Assembly: GCA_964605665.1 (NCBI GenBank)
Contig: CAZSDP010000034.1
Span: 1 to 37,098, forward strand
Length of the DNA: 37,098 nucleotides
Direction: 5' to 3'
Source: CAZSDP01 sp964605665
Lineage (GTDB): Bacteria > Planctomycetota > UBA8108 > UBA1146
The position numbers and the translations under genes were made by a program. This document shows positions 1-8,102 of the stretch, piece by piece; positions within the stretch are counted from its first letter, which is position 1; every line of letters starts with the position of its first letter. Under the pieces are notes generated by a model. It ran no database searches. It was given only the letters and a program-made list of their open reading frames with translations, and was not told the origin of the DNA.

Positions 1-2
1 AG

Positions 3-2495
3 CAGCTCGCCAACAAAACCGTTGAGTTTCGCGATCGGCTGAACGCCGGTGTCGATCTCGATGATCTGATGACAGAGGCCTACGGCTGTGTGCGCGAGTC
101 TTCTCGCCGATTCTTGCGCACCGGCGATGGAACCCCGATGCGTCACTTCGATGTTCAGATGATCGGGGGCATGGTTCTGAATCAGGGCGGTATCGCGGAG
201 ATGGTGACGGGAGAGGGTAAGACCCTCGTCGCGACTCTTCCCACCTATCTGAATGCTCTCCCCGCTCTCGGAGTGCATGTGGTCACCGTCAACGACTACT
301 TGGCCAAACGAGATGCCGATTGGATGCGCCCCGTCTTCGAGGGGCTCGGGATGACGGTTGGGTCGATCCAAGCGAATATGGACAACCATGAACGTCAAGC
401 CGCCTACGATTGTGACATCACCTATGGCACCAATAACGAGTTCGGTTTCGATTACCTCCGCGACAATATGAAGATCCGACCTGAAGATCAGGTACAGAAG
501 CGTCGCCACTTTGCTCTCGTCGATGAAGTCGACTCGATCTTGGTCGACGAAGCGCGAACTCCTCTGATTATTTCCGGTCCCGCCGAGAAGTCCGGTGACC
601 TCTACCACAAAGCGGACAGTGTGGTTCGCAAGCTGAAAGTCAACGAGCACTTCGAGGTCAAAGAAAAAGAGCAATCGGTATTTCTCACCGAAGAAGGGAT
701 CGAAGTCGCAGAGAAGCTGGTGGGAGTGGAGTCCTTCTACACGCCTGGCAACATGAACTGGCCACACCATCTCGAACAAGCTTTGAAGGCACATCACCTC
801 CACAAGCGAGACGTCGACTACGTTGCCAAGGATGGGGAGATCACCATCGTCGACGAGTTCACGGGACGGTTGATGGACGGGCGACGCTGGTCCGATGGAT
901 TGCACCAAGCGGTGGAGGCAAAAGAGGGACTCAAGATCAAGGACGAGAACCAAACCCTCGCGACGATCACCTTTCAGAATTTCTTTCGACTCTACGACAA
1001 ACTCGCCGGCATGACTGGAACCGCCATGACCGAGGCGGACGAATTCCGGGAAATCTATGGCCTCGAGGTCGTCGCAATCCCCACCAATAAGCCGATTCAG
1101 CGGCAAGACATAACCGACGTGGTCTATCGCACTAAGAATGAGAAGTGGAACGCGCTCGCCGACGAGATTTTCGAAGTCCAGAACTCGGGGCGTCCTAGCT
1201 TGGTCGGTACCGCTTCGATTGAGGCATCGGAACTGCTTTCGAGCCGCTTGGAAGGGCGTGGGATCAAGCACAACGTTCTCAACGCCAAGCACCACGAGCG
1301 CGAGGCAGAAATCATCGCAGAGGCGGGTCAGCCGGGGAAGGTGACGATCGCCACCAATATGGCGGGGCGAGGTACCGACATCGTCTTGGGTGATGGGGTC
1401 AGAGAGCTCGGAGGGTTGATGGTGATCGGCTCGGAACGGCATGAGTCGCGCCGAATCGACAACCAGCTCAGAGGGCGTTGCGGTCGACAGGGAGATCCGG
1501 GTAAGTCGCTCTTCTTCCTCTCTCTGGAGGACGATTTGATGCGGATCTTCGCCTCGGAGAGAGTCTCTGGATTGCTGAAGAAATTCGGGATGGACGAGGG
1601 CGTCGACATCTCACACCCGATGGTCACTCGCGCTATCGAACGTGCACAAAAGAAAGTCGAAGAGCGCAACTTCGAGATTCGTAAAAACCTGCTCGAATAC
1701 GATGGCGTGATGGATCAGCAGAGAAAGCTGATCTACAAGATCCGGCATCGGATTCTGATGAGCGAGGGTCTCGAAGATCTTGTGGTCGAACACCTCGGAG
1801 ATGCGGTTCGCGGTTATGGGGGATCTCTCCTTCAACAAGAAGGAGACGCATCAGCCGGTCAAGAGAAGGTACTCGCCGAGTGGATCAGCGAGCGATTCGG
1901 GATCGAGCTTACTCCAGATCTCGTCGAGACAGCGGATCTCGATCGAATCGTCGAAGCGACCACGACTGCCTACGCTCAGATGCTCAGCGATAAGAAAGCA
2001 GAGTTTGGTGAGCAGTTCATTTCGATTCTGCACTACATCATGTTGCGAGCGTTGGATGAGAAGTGGAAAGATCACCTTCGTGACATGGATCACCTACGCG
2101 CGGGGATTGGTATGCGAAGTTATGCGCAGGTCGATCCGAAGCTCGAGTACAAGCGGGAGGGGTTCAACCTCTTCTCTGGCATGCTTCAGGCGTTGAAAGA
2201 AGAGTACAGCTCCTTGATTCCACGGATCCGCATCCGGATCGATGAGGATGAGGCGGAGCGATCTTTGGCTTCGACCTGGCAAGGTGGTTCGACCGTTTCT
2301 GGCGAACAAGTTCAGAAACAGTTCGAGGACCATGGTCGTCGACAGACTCAGGGAATCGATGCTTCGAAGAGCAAGTCGGGGCCGGTGAAGCCGATCGTCA
2401 ACGAACAGCCAAAAGTGGGAAGAAATGACGAGTGTCCGTGCGGGAGTGGTAAGAAGTACAAAAAGTGCCATGGCCGCGTGGAGACCGCAGGGTGA
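3..2495 (+). CDS. secA: Preprotein translocase ATPase SecA (5' end cut off by window)
   Basis: SecA is the ATP-driven motor that pushes unfolded preproteins through SecYEG at the inner membrane. The reading frame is open from base 3, and the residues before the first in-frame ATG (base 69) already look like SecA (AKTxEFRxRL-type helix, VDLDDLM). The gene therefore starts outside the window and about 60 residues are missing. Visible landmarks are the Walker A sequence GEGKT near base 212, the Walker B-type DEVDSILVDEARTPLIISG near 525, the NBD2 segment ATNMAGRGTDI near 1350, the QLRGRCGRQGDPG arginine-finger region near 1465, and the scaffold/wing region DEKWKDHLRDMDHLR near 2055. The C-terminus carries a SEC-C zinc motif (CPCGSGKKYKKCHG), which binds SecB and phospholipid in well-studied SecAs. 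The stop overlaps the start of waaA (GTGA). The identity is certain. Confidence 0.98.
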   Translation, partial: QLANKTVEFRDRLNAGVDLDDLMTEAYGCVRESSRRFLRTGDGTPMRHFDVQMIGGMVLNQGGIAEMVTGEGKTLVATLPTYLNALPALGVHVVTVNDYLAKRDADWMRPVFEGLGMTVGSIQANMDNHERQAAYDCDITYGTNNEFGFDYLRDNMKIRPEDQVQKRRHFALVDEVDSILVDEARTPLIISGPAEKSGDLYHKADSVVRKLKVNEHFEVKEKEQSVFLTEEGIEVAEKLVGVESFYTPGNMNWPHHLEQALKAHHLHKRDVDYVAKDGEITIVDEFTGRLMDGRRWSDGLHQAVEAKEGLKIKDENQTLATITFQNFFRLYDKLAGMTGTAMTEADEFREIYGLEVVAIPTNKPIQRQDITDVVYRTKNEKWNALADEIFEVQNSGRPSLVGTASIEASELLSSRLEGRGIKHNVLNAKHHEREAEIIAEAGQPGKVTIATNMAGRGTDIVLGDGVRELGGLMVIGSERHESRRIDNQLRGRCGRQGDPGKSLFFLSLEDDLMRIFASERVSGLLKKFGMDEGVDISHPMVTRAIERAQKKVEERNFEIRKNLLEYDGVMDQQRKLIYKIRHRILMSEGLEDLVVEHLGDAVRGYGGSLLQQEGDASAGQEKVLAEWISERFGIELTPDLVETADLDRIVEATTTAYAQMLSDKKAEFGEQFISILHYIMLRALDEKWKDHLRDMDHLRAGIGMRSYAQVDPKLEYKREGFNLFSGMLQALKEEYSSLIPRIRIRIDEDEAERSLASTWQGGSTVSGEQVQKQFEDHGRRQTQGIDASKSKSGPVKPIVNEQPKVGRNDECPCGSGKKYKKCHGRVETAG

Positions 2496-3835
2496 AGATC
2501 GCCCTTACGATGATCCGCCGCATTCTCTTCGACCTCTGCTATCTCGTGATTCTGCTCCTCTTGCTTCCTTGGTTAGCAGTGACCGTCTTGGTGCGTGGAC
2601 GGGGAGTTGGATCGTTGGGGGAACGGTTCGGGAGCTGGAAGATCTCGTTTCCTCAGCGAGAGCGGATCTGGATTCATGCGGTCAGCGTCGGAGAGCTACA
2701 GGCGGTAGAACCTCTTTTGCGTGAGCTGAGCAACGCCCGTCCCGGAGCGGAGTTCGTGATCTCGACCACGACCACGACGGCTCGCGACATCGCTCGAACG
2801 CGTTATCCCGAGATTACGGTCCGTCTCTATCCCATCGACTTTTCTTGGTGTGTTCAACGTGTGTTGAACTCTCTGCGTCCTCAACTGATCGTGCTCGTTG
2901 AGCTCGAAGTCTGGCCGCAGATGGTCCTCGAGGCGCATCGTCGGGGAATCCCGATCGTCATCGCCAATGGCCGGATTTCGGAGCGATCGGTCAAGAGGCT
3001 CTCCTTCGCGGCACCGATCGTTCGCCCTCTCTTTTCGAAAGTGACCGAGGTTCACGCATCGGACAGCCGATGTGCGGAACGCTTCGTCCGATTCGGCGTC
3101 GATCCCAGTCGAGTCTTCGAACTCGGGAATCTGAAACTCGATCGCTGGCCACTCTCTAGAACGGGTGAGATCCGGCGTCGCTATGAGACGCAATTCGGTT
3201 ATCCCCGCTCCACGCTCCGCTGGGTGGCTGGCTGCACTCACCCCGGTGAAGAAGAGTTGATCCTCGCCGCGTTTCAAGAGTTGAGAGCACGCTTCGAAGA
3301 TTTCTCCTTACTCTTGGCTCCTCGGCATATCGAGCGGGCAAGCGCGGTTGTGAATCGAGCAGAGGAGCACGGCTTTTCGGTTCGACTCACCCATAGTTCG
3401 TCCGAGGCGAGTGAGGTGATCGAAGCTCCCGATGTGGTCGTGCTCAATCAGGTTGGCAAACTCGCCGAGCTCTATGCGGTCGGGGACGTGGCGTTTGTCG
3501 GCGGGAGTCTGATCGAGCGAGGTGGGCACAACATTCTGGAGCCGGTTCTCGCAGGAGTCGCAACCCTCCACGGGCCTCACATGAGTAACTTCCGCGGATT
3601 GGTGGAGCTCCTCACCGACGGTGGTGCCTCTCTACAGGTGGAAGAGTCGGAGCTCGCCGGGGTGGTGGAACGCTATCTCATCGACGGAGAGCTGCGACAA
3701 GCTTCGGTGACTCGGGGGCTTTCGGCAATCGAGAAGTCGCGAGGGGCGGCGGAGCGTAGCGCCTCGCGCATCGCCAGAATCCTCGAGAGCCGGCAGCGTC
3801 GAGAGGAGAGTTCTCCGCAGCTGATCCACCACTGA
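2492..3835 (+). CDS. waaA: 3-deoxy-D-manno-octulosonic acid (Kdo) transferase WaaA/KdtA
   Basis: WaaA transfers Kdo from CMP-Kdo to lipid A precursor (lipid IVA) on the cytoplasmic face of the inner membrane. It indicates an LPS-type outer membrane. The product is about 447 residues, normal for the GT30 family. An N-terminal membrane anchor (about residues 11-33) is followed by GSLGERFG, which contains the conserved catalytic Glu (about E44). Next come the AVSVGELQA segment, the VELEVWP motif, IANGRIS, and the C-terminal nucleotide-sugar site FVGGSLIERGGHNILEP. I chose the GTG at 2492 because it overlaps the secA stop as GTGA and has GGAG about 8 bases upstream. The ATG at 2510 is the alternative start. 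The overlap suggests translational coupling to secA. Confidence 0.95.
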   Translation: MKIALTMIRRILFDLCYLVILLLLLPWLAVTVLVRGRGVGSLGERFGSWKISFPQRERIWIHAVSVGELQAVEPLLRELSNARPGAEFVISTTTTTARDIARTRYPEITVRLYPIDFSWCVQRVLNSLRPQLIVLVELEVWPQMVLEAHRRGIPIVIANGRISERSVKRLSFAAPIVRPLFSKVTEVHASDSRCAERFVRFGVDPSRVFELGNLKLDRWPLSRTGEIRRRYETQFGYPRSTLRWVAGCTHPGEEELILAAFQELRARFEDFSLLLAPRHIERASAVVNRAEEHGFSVRLTHSSSEASEVIEAPDVVVLNQVGKLAELYAVGDVAFVGGSLIERGGHNILEPVLAGVATLHGPHMSNFRGLVELLTDGGASLQVEESELAGVVERYLIDGELRQASVTRGLSAIEKSRGAAERSASRIARILESRQRREESSPQLIHH

Positions 3836-4137
3836 ACTGCGGACTCGATTCCATAGTCAACCTGTGCACGATCGTGTGGGGAAGGATCGCCGGAAGCGTC
3901 CCCCCAGTTCAGAGTTCTGTTCAGGGCGATTTCTTGTGGATATCCCACTATTCCGGTCCCCGCATCGGTGGAATCGGCGATGCCGACCCGTTAGCATTCT
4001 CCGTTTCAGCTGGGGGGGCGACAGTCGTCTCTGGAAAACGTTTCCTGGGAGGCGTAGTACCTTGCTCTGCAGAGCTCCAGCTTCTTCCTCATTCAAGACG
4101 TGAGTTCTCGATCGAATTCCCCACGAGAGGACGTTAC
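3836..4137. other. Intergenic leader of metK, no recognised element
   Basis: About 300 bases lie between waaA and metK. An open frame runs into metK from 3874, but its translation is unlike the MetK family and metK has a good ribosome site of its own, so I treat this as leader. I looked for SAM-I, SAM-II and SAH riboswitch cores, which would be plausible upstream of a SAM synthetase, and recognised none. GAGAGG at 4125-4130 is the metK ribosome-binding site. Confidence 0.5.
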
Positions 4138-5313
4138 ATGGCCAATGAGCGGGTCCTGTTCACCTCAGAGTCAGTTTCGATGGGCCACCCCGACAAGATG
4201 GCGGACCAGATTTCCGACGCGATCCTCGATGCGTTTCTCGCGCAGGATCCAGCGAGTCGCGTGGCGTGCGAAACGATGATCACGACCGGCATGGTCGTGG
4301 TCGCCGGAGAGGTGACGAGCAGCGCGAATGTGTCGATTCCAGACGTCGTTCGCCAGACGGTTCGTGAGATCGGGTACACCAGTTCAGAGATGGGTTTTGA
4401 TTGCGACACCTGTGCGGTGATGGTTGCACTCGATCCGCAGTCGCCCGATATCGCCATGGGGGTCGACTCCACGGGTGGGAAAGCGCAAGGGGCCGGCGAC
4501 CAAGGGATCATGTTTGGTTTTGCGTGCCAAGAGACCGATGAGCTGATGCCATTGCCGATCGCTCTTTCCCATCGTCTGGTCGAAAAACATGCGGAGCTCC
4601 GCGCAGCGGGAGAAGTCCCAGACTTCCGACCCGATGCGAAAAGTCAGGTGACGGTCGAATACGTGGACGGTGTTCCCACTCGTATCGATGCCGTCGTTTT
4701 CAGTACTCAGCACTCCGAATCGATCAGCAAAGAAGAGATTGAGTCGACGGTGCTGAAAAAGATCATTCAGCCCACTCTTCCCGCCCAATTCCTCGACGAT
4801 CAGACGAAATTCCACATCAATCCCACCGGTCGGTTTGTCCAAGGTGGCCCGCAAGGAGACTGCGGGGTGACCGGTCGGAAGATCATCGTCGATACCTACG
4901 GTGGTCGTGGTAGGCATGGCGGCGGAGCATTTAGCGGAAAAGATCCTTCGAAGGTGGATCGTTCCGCGACTTACATGGCTCGACATGTTGCTAAGAACAT
5001 CGTTGCTGCAGAGTTGGCGAGCCAGGCAGAAGTGCAACTGGCCTACGCCATCGGAGTTGCCGATCCGGTCTCAGTGCTCGTCGATACTTTCGGAACGGGC
5101 ACGATTCCTGATGAAGAGATCGTGAAAGCGGTTCGTGAGGTCTTCGATTTGACCCCGGCGGGGATCATCGAACATCTCGATCTGAAGCGCCCCATCTATC
5201 GTGAGACCGCAGTCCACGGACACTTCGGTCGCGAGTTGCCGAGCTTCAAGTGGGAGTCGGTCGAATTTGCTGCGAAACTCCGAGAGTGTGCGGGCCAAGA
5301 GGCGACGAGCTAA
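4138..5313 (+). CDS. metK: S-adenosylmethionine synthetase
   Basis: MetK makes S-adenosylmethionine from ATP and methionine in the cytosol, feeding all methyltransferases including the one at 15.3 kb. The 391-residue product is full length for the family. Motifs run in order: SESVSMGHPDKMADQISDA at the N-terminus (ATP and methionine binding), the GAGDQGIMFG hexapeptide-type loop, GPQGDCGVTGRKIIVDTYGG, and HGGGAFSGKDPSKVDRSA with the metal- and phosphate-binding residues. The ATG at 4138 has GAGAGG 7 bases upstream and matches the family N-terminus; the longer open frame upstream does not. A perfect hairpin terminator follows 28 bases after the stop, so this appears to be a single-gene unit. 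Confidence 0.98.
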   Translation: MANERVLFTSESVSMGHPDKMADQISDAILDAFLAQDPASRVACETMITTGMVVVAGEVTSSANVSIPDVVRQTVREIGYTSSEMGFDCDTCAVMVALDPQSPDIAMGVDSTGGKAQGAGDQGIMFGFACQETDELMPLPIALSHRLVEKHAELRAAGEVPDFRPDAKSQVTVEYVDGVPTRIDAVVFSTQHSESISKEEIESTVLKKIIQPTLPAQFLDDQTKFHINPTGRFVQGGPQGDCGVTGRKIIVDTYGGRGRHGGGAFSGKDPSKVDRSATYMARHVAKNIVAAELASQAEVQLAYAIGVADPVSVLVDTFGTGTIPDEEIVKAVREVFDLTPAGIIEHLDLKRPIYRETAVHGHFGRELPSFKWESVEFAAKLRECAGQEATS

Positions 5314-5341
5314 CTCTCAAGCCAACGATCAGCGATCGATG

Positions 5342-5386
5342 AACAACGCGCTTCGGGCCGATCCCGAAGCGCGTTGTTTCTTTTTC
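5342..5386 (+). terminator. Hairpin terminator after metK, probably bidirectional
   Basis: A perfect 16-bp inverted repeat (5342-5357 with 5363-5378) encloses a 5-base loop and is followed on the plus strand by TTTCTTTTT, a textbook intrinsic terminator for metK. On the minus strand the same stem is followed by TTGTTCAT-type sequence, so it can also end the convergent zincin-esterase transcript, whose stop is at 5429. The minus-strand tail GCGTTGTTCAT recurs at the hairpin near 7.12 kb. Confidence 0.92.
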
Positions 5387-5428
5387 AAGAATATGAAGAG
5401 CATGCGCTCAGCGAGATCACCGATCGGG

Positions 5429-6244
5429 TCAATGGAGCCCGAGAGCATCGACATCTTCTTCGTCGAGGCCGAGGTGATGTCCGATTTCATGGAGGAGAGT
5501 AATCCTGAGCTCCTCCTCGAGCTCTCCACGATCACGCGAGAATCGTTCCAAGTTTCTCCGAAAGATGTGGATTGAAGAGGGGAACTCGTAGGGGGAGAAG
5601 TGCGATCGGTCGGAGAGGCTGACCCCGGTGTACAACCCCAGAGTATCGGGGTGGAGGGTCCCCTCGCTGGTGCGGATCGATTCCCGAGAGGGGAGATCCT
5701 CCACGATGATCGGGATCTCGTCGATCGCCTCTCTGAGCGGCTTGGGGAACTTGGCGATCAGCTTTTCCAAAATGAGCAGCGCTTCTTCGGTGTTGATCGC
5801 GGTCGGTGGGGGAAGCCGATCGGGGTCGAGTGCCGATCCTTCTCGAAAGAGAGCATCCGCTTTCTCATCTTCACCGAGGTGGTCATAACAGAGACCGCTC
5901 CACCAGATCAGTTCCGCGCGTTCTTGCTGGTTCTGGGGGGCGATCGACTCGAGGATGGGGATCGACTTTTCTGATCGTCCCAAGACGTACCAAGCTTCCG
6001 CGGTTCTGAGAGCATGCAATCTGCGTTGCTCCGTATCGAGGTCTTGCAGTTCGAGGTTTTCGAGGGTCTCGAGTGCAAGCTTCGCTCTTCCCCCGTCGAG
6101 AAGCACGGTGCTGGCGAGGAGGTGATCGTCCGCTCGGTTGGAGATCCTCAGCAATTCTTCGGCGGCGGCGAGGTTCGTGTCGCACTCTTCCGATTGGATG
6201 GCGTGGTGGAGTAACTCCACGAGGGCAGCTCGACTCTTCTTCAT
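5429..6244 (-). CDS. TPR protein with C-terminal minizincin (HExxH) metallopeptidase-like domain
   Basis: The predicted product is a 271-residue cytosolic protein without signal peptide. The N-terminal two-thirds is helical TPR-like sequence, with repeated AxxLLxxGxxxxALxxLE patterns (for example ALETLENLEL and YDHLGEDEKADALFREGSALDP). The C-terminal part matches the small zincin-like metallopeptidase family (PF06262-type). It ends in LLHEIGHHLGLDEEDVDALGL, where H252, E253 and H256 form HExxH and D261 is the likely third zinc ligand. Start choice: the ATG at 6244 overlaps the stop of the upstream esterase gene as ATGA, so it is preferred over an ATG nine codons earlier. The substrate is unknown. 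The TPR-zincin pairing suggests a role in protein processing, which is inference. Confidence 0.85.
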   Translation of the reverse strand: MKKSRAALVELLHHAIQSEECDTNLAAAEELLRISNRADDHLLASTVLLDGGRAKLALETLENLELQDLDTEQRRLHALRTAEAWYVLGRSEKSIPILESIAPQNQQERAELIWWSGLCYDHLGEDEKADALFREGSALDPDRLPPPTAINTEEALLILEKLIAKFPKPLREAIDEIPIIVEDLPSRESIRTSEGTLHPDTLGLYTGVSLSDRSHFSPYEFPSSIHIFRRNLERFSRDRGELEEELRITLLHEIGHHLGLDEEDVDALGLH

Positions 6245-6996
6245 CGGAGGAGATCCCGCTCCCGAGCCCACTCTGCAACTTTCTCCAGTGCTTCCGCAGG
6301 GAGACGATGACCGCCAGAATGGGAGTGGAGCTCGACATCGGCACCCGCCGCTTCGAGCAGGTCTCTCCCTTCGACCGCGCGATCGTAGGCGGTCGATGAG
6401 TCTTCTGGAGAATGAAGGATCAGTACCGCGGGCAACGCCCCGGTGCGTAGCTCTTCGGTGAGGAATTCGTGCTTGAGTCGAGCGGAGCTGATCACGACTC
6501 CCCCGAAACGATCGGGATGGCGCAAGGCGACATAGCCAGCCAGGTAGCCACCTTGAGAGAATCCGAGCACGATCGACCGTCGCTGATCGAAGGGGCCGTG
6601 GTTTCGTTCGACCTGATCGAGCACGGTGAGGAGATGGGCTTCACTTCGATTCAGCTCATCGCGAAATTGGTCGGAGTCTCCTAAGTAGATATACCAACCA
6701 TGTCCTTCCCGGATGGTGGTTCCGTCGCGCATCTCAAAGCGATATGGGCCTTCGGGGAAGAGCGATCCGTGACCAGTGGTCGGTAGATGCCGACAGACTC
6801 TGCGAAATGAAGTGGCGGACATCCCTTGTCCATGAAGGGCGACAAAGAGAGGGATTGGGGAGCTGCTTCGCTTCTGCGGTGAAGGGTCCGCTGGATCGAA
6901 GAGGTGGCGCACGGAGTGTTCGAACTGGGTTGTTCCCTCGAGCGCGCGATCGTGAGGGTTGTCGGGTCGTTTCGGAGCCAAGAGTGGTCCCCGCAT
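6241..6996 (-). CDS. Alpha/beta-hydrolase esterase (phospholipase/carboxylesterase family)
   Basis: This 251-residue serine hydrolase resembles the PF02230 carboxylesterase/thioesterase family. It shows the oxyanion strand LFVALHGQG (about residues 50-58), the nucleophile elbow GFSQGG with S147, a likely acid D199 in HSPED, and the catalytic H230 in SGGHRLP. No signal peptide is seen, so it is probably cytosolic. The substrate cannot be told from sequence; short-chain acyl esters or lysophospholipids are typical. Its stop overlaps the start of the TPR-zincin gene by four bases, so the two form an operon. The ribosome site before the ATG at 6996 is weak and the first 25 residues look poorly conserved, so a later start is possible. 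Confidence 0.88.
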   Translation of the reverse strand: MRGPLLAPKRPDNPHDRALEGTTQFEHSVRHLFDPADPSPQKRSSSPIPLFVALHGQGMSATSFRRVCRHLPTTGHGSLFPEGPYRFEMRDGTTIREGHGWYIYLGDSDQFRDELNRSEAHLLTVLDQVERNHGPFDQRRSIVLGFSQGGYLAGYVALRHPDRFGGVVISSARLKHEFLTEELRTGALPAVLILHSPEDSSTAYDRAVEGRDLLEAAGADVELHSHSGGHRLPAEALEKVAEWARERDLLR

Positions 6997-7117
6997 TCCA
7001 TTTCGGTTTCACAGCTGCGATTCGTGTGGACGGAGGATAGCAGAGCTCGATCGATGACGAAAAGTCTGTCACCGGAATTGACCTCGCCACTCAAGGCTGC
7101 CCGATCGCTCCACCAGA

Positions 7118-7162
7118 ATGAACAACGCGAGGCGAGATCCTTGGAAGGATCTCGCCTCGCGT
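7118..7162 (-). terminator. Hairpin terminator for the minus-strand cohesin/dockerin gene
   Basis: A perfect inverted repeat of about 18 bp (7125-7142 with 7145-7162) lies 44 bases past the stop of the gene ending at 7206. Read on the minus strand, the stem is followed by TTGTTCATT, a short U-rich tail. On the plus strand there is no T tract. The tail GCGTTGTTCAT is the same as in the metK/zincin terminator. Confidence 0.8.
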
Positions 7163-7205
7163 CCCATATCGAACGGTTTTTCAGTAGCCAGGAGTCGAAT
7201 CGACT

Positions 7206-8033
7206 CTAGCAGGCGGAGTAGTCTTCACACGAGAGACTGTCCGCACTCGGGTCCGGACCACAATCGGGATAAGGAGATCCCGGAGCGGGGCCATCGAGGA
7301 ACTGGAACTGAATGAGGAAGATCGCGTCAGAAACATCCGCAAGTCCGTCGCCATTGGCATCCGCTCCATCGAGACAACCTGGAACCGCTCCGTCGTTGAA
7401 GAGGTACTGGATCATGTTGATCGCGTCAGCCAGGTTGACGAATCCATCGCGGTTAGAGTCCCCGCGCTTGAAGAGCGGCGCATCGATGAAGGTGATCGAT
7501 CCATCGATCAGGTCGGGCAGAACGCTCGAACCCGATACCGTGATCACATTGAAGAGCGGCGGGGATCCCAGCCCATTTTGTAGCGACAGGGTGGTCGACG
7601 TCCCGATCAAGATCGGGTTGGAGTTGGTCTCAAATCGGTAGTAGACCAGAGTCTGATCGGTTCCCGGCGGCAAGACTTGTGAGTCAAACGGGGGCGAGAA
7701 ATCAAAGATCCCTGCGGTCGCTCCCCAACCCATCGTCGGAGTGAGGGCGGCATCGCTGGTCGTGGTGAAGAACTCGATCGTGTAGGGAGCGAGGGCCGCT
7801 TCGATGTCCATACCGGTGAAGTCAGCTTCGGTCAGGGTGAGGATCGTGTTGTCCCAAGTCAGCGCAGTCTGAAATCCTTGGATATCGGACGCGTTGGTCA
7901 GAGAGATCTGCAGGGAAGCGGACGCACCGGGGGTGGTCGAGGCGTTGCTGACGGTAAACGAGTTCTGAGCAGCGACTGGGAGCACCCAGAGCAGGCTCAG
8001 GAAGAGCAGAGGTATCTTGATTGACGAGTTCAT
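7206..8033 (-). CDS. Secreted protein: cohesin-like domain plus C-terminal dockerin-like module
   Basis: The 275-residue product begins with a clear signal peptide (lysine, then a Leu-rich core, AxA-like VAAQ near residue 22). Residues about 24-165 resemble a cohesin-type beta-sandwich: an FTVSNASTTPG start, LQISLTNASDIQGFQTALTWD and later hydrophobic strands. Residues about 185-275 form a dockerin-like module with two calcium-loop repeats (GDSNRDGFVNLAD and DANGDGLADVSD), LFNDG, and a Cys-rich tail (CGPDPSADSLSC). The ATG at 8033 has GGAG 8 bases upstream and starts the signal peptide exactly, so I prefer it to a longer frame. Known dockerins bind cohesins through calcium; whether this pair works that way is unknown. 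It sits in a cluster of three related minus-strand genes. Confidence 0.85.
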   Translation of the reverse strand: MNSSIKIPLLFLSLLWVLPVAAQNSFTVSNASTTPGASASLQISLTNASDIQGFQTALTWDNTILTLTEADFTGMDIEAALAPYTIEFFTTTSDAALTPTMGWGATAGIFDFSPPFDSQVLPPGTDQTLVYYRFETNSNPILIGTSTTLSLQNGLGSPPLFNVITVSGSSVLPDLIDGSITFIDAPLFKRGDSNRDGFVNLADAINMIQYLFNDGAVPGCLDGADANGDGLADVSDAIFLIQFQFLDGPAPGSPYPDCGPDPSADSLSCEDYSAC

Positions 8034-8102
8034 CGGTTCAGCTCCAACCGTACGTTCGGGATGGTGTTTGAACGGATCCCTGGAGGTTTCCAAAGGTCCG
8101 TT

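Noticed and set aside
3836..4137. Possible SAM riboswitch before metK
   Set aside because: The conserved cores of the SAM-I, SAM-II and SAH classes are not visible and no leader terminator is present.
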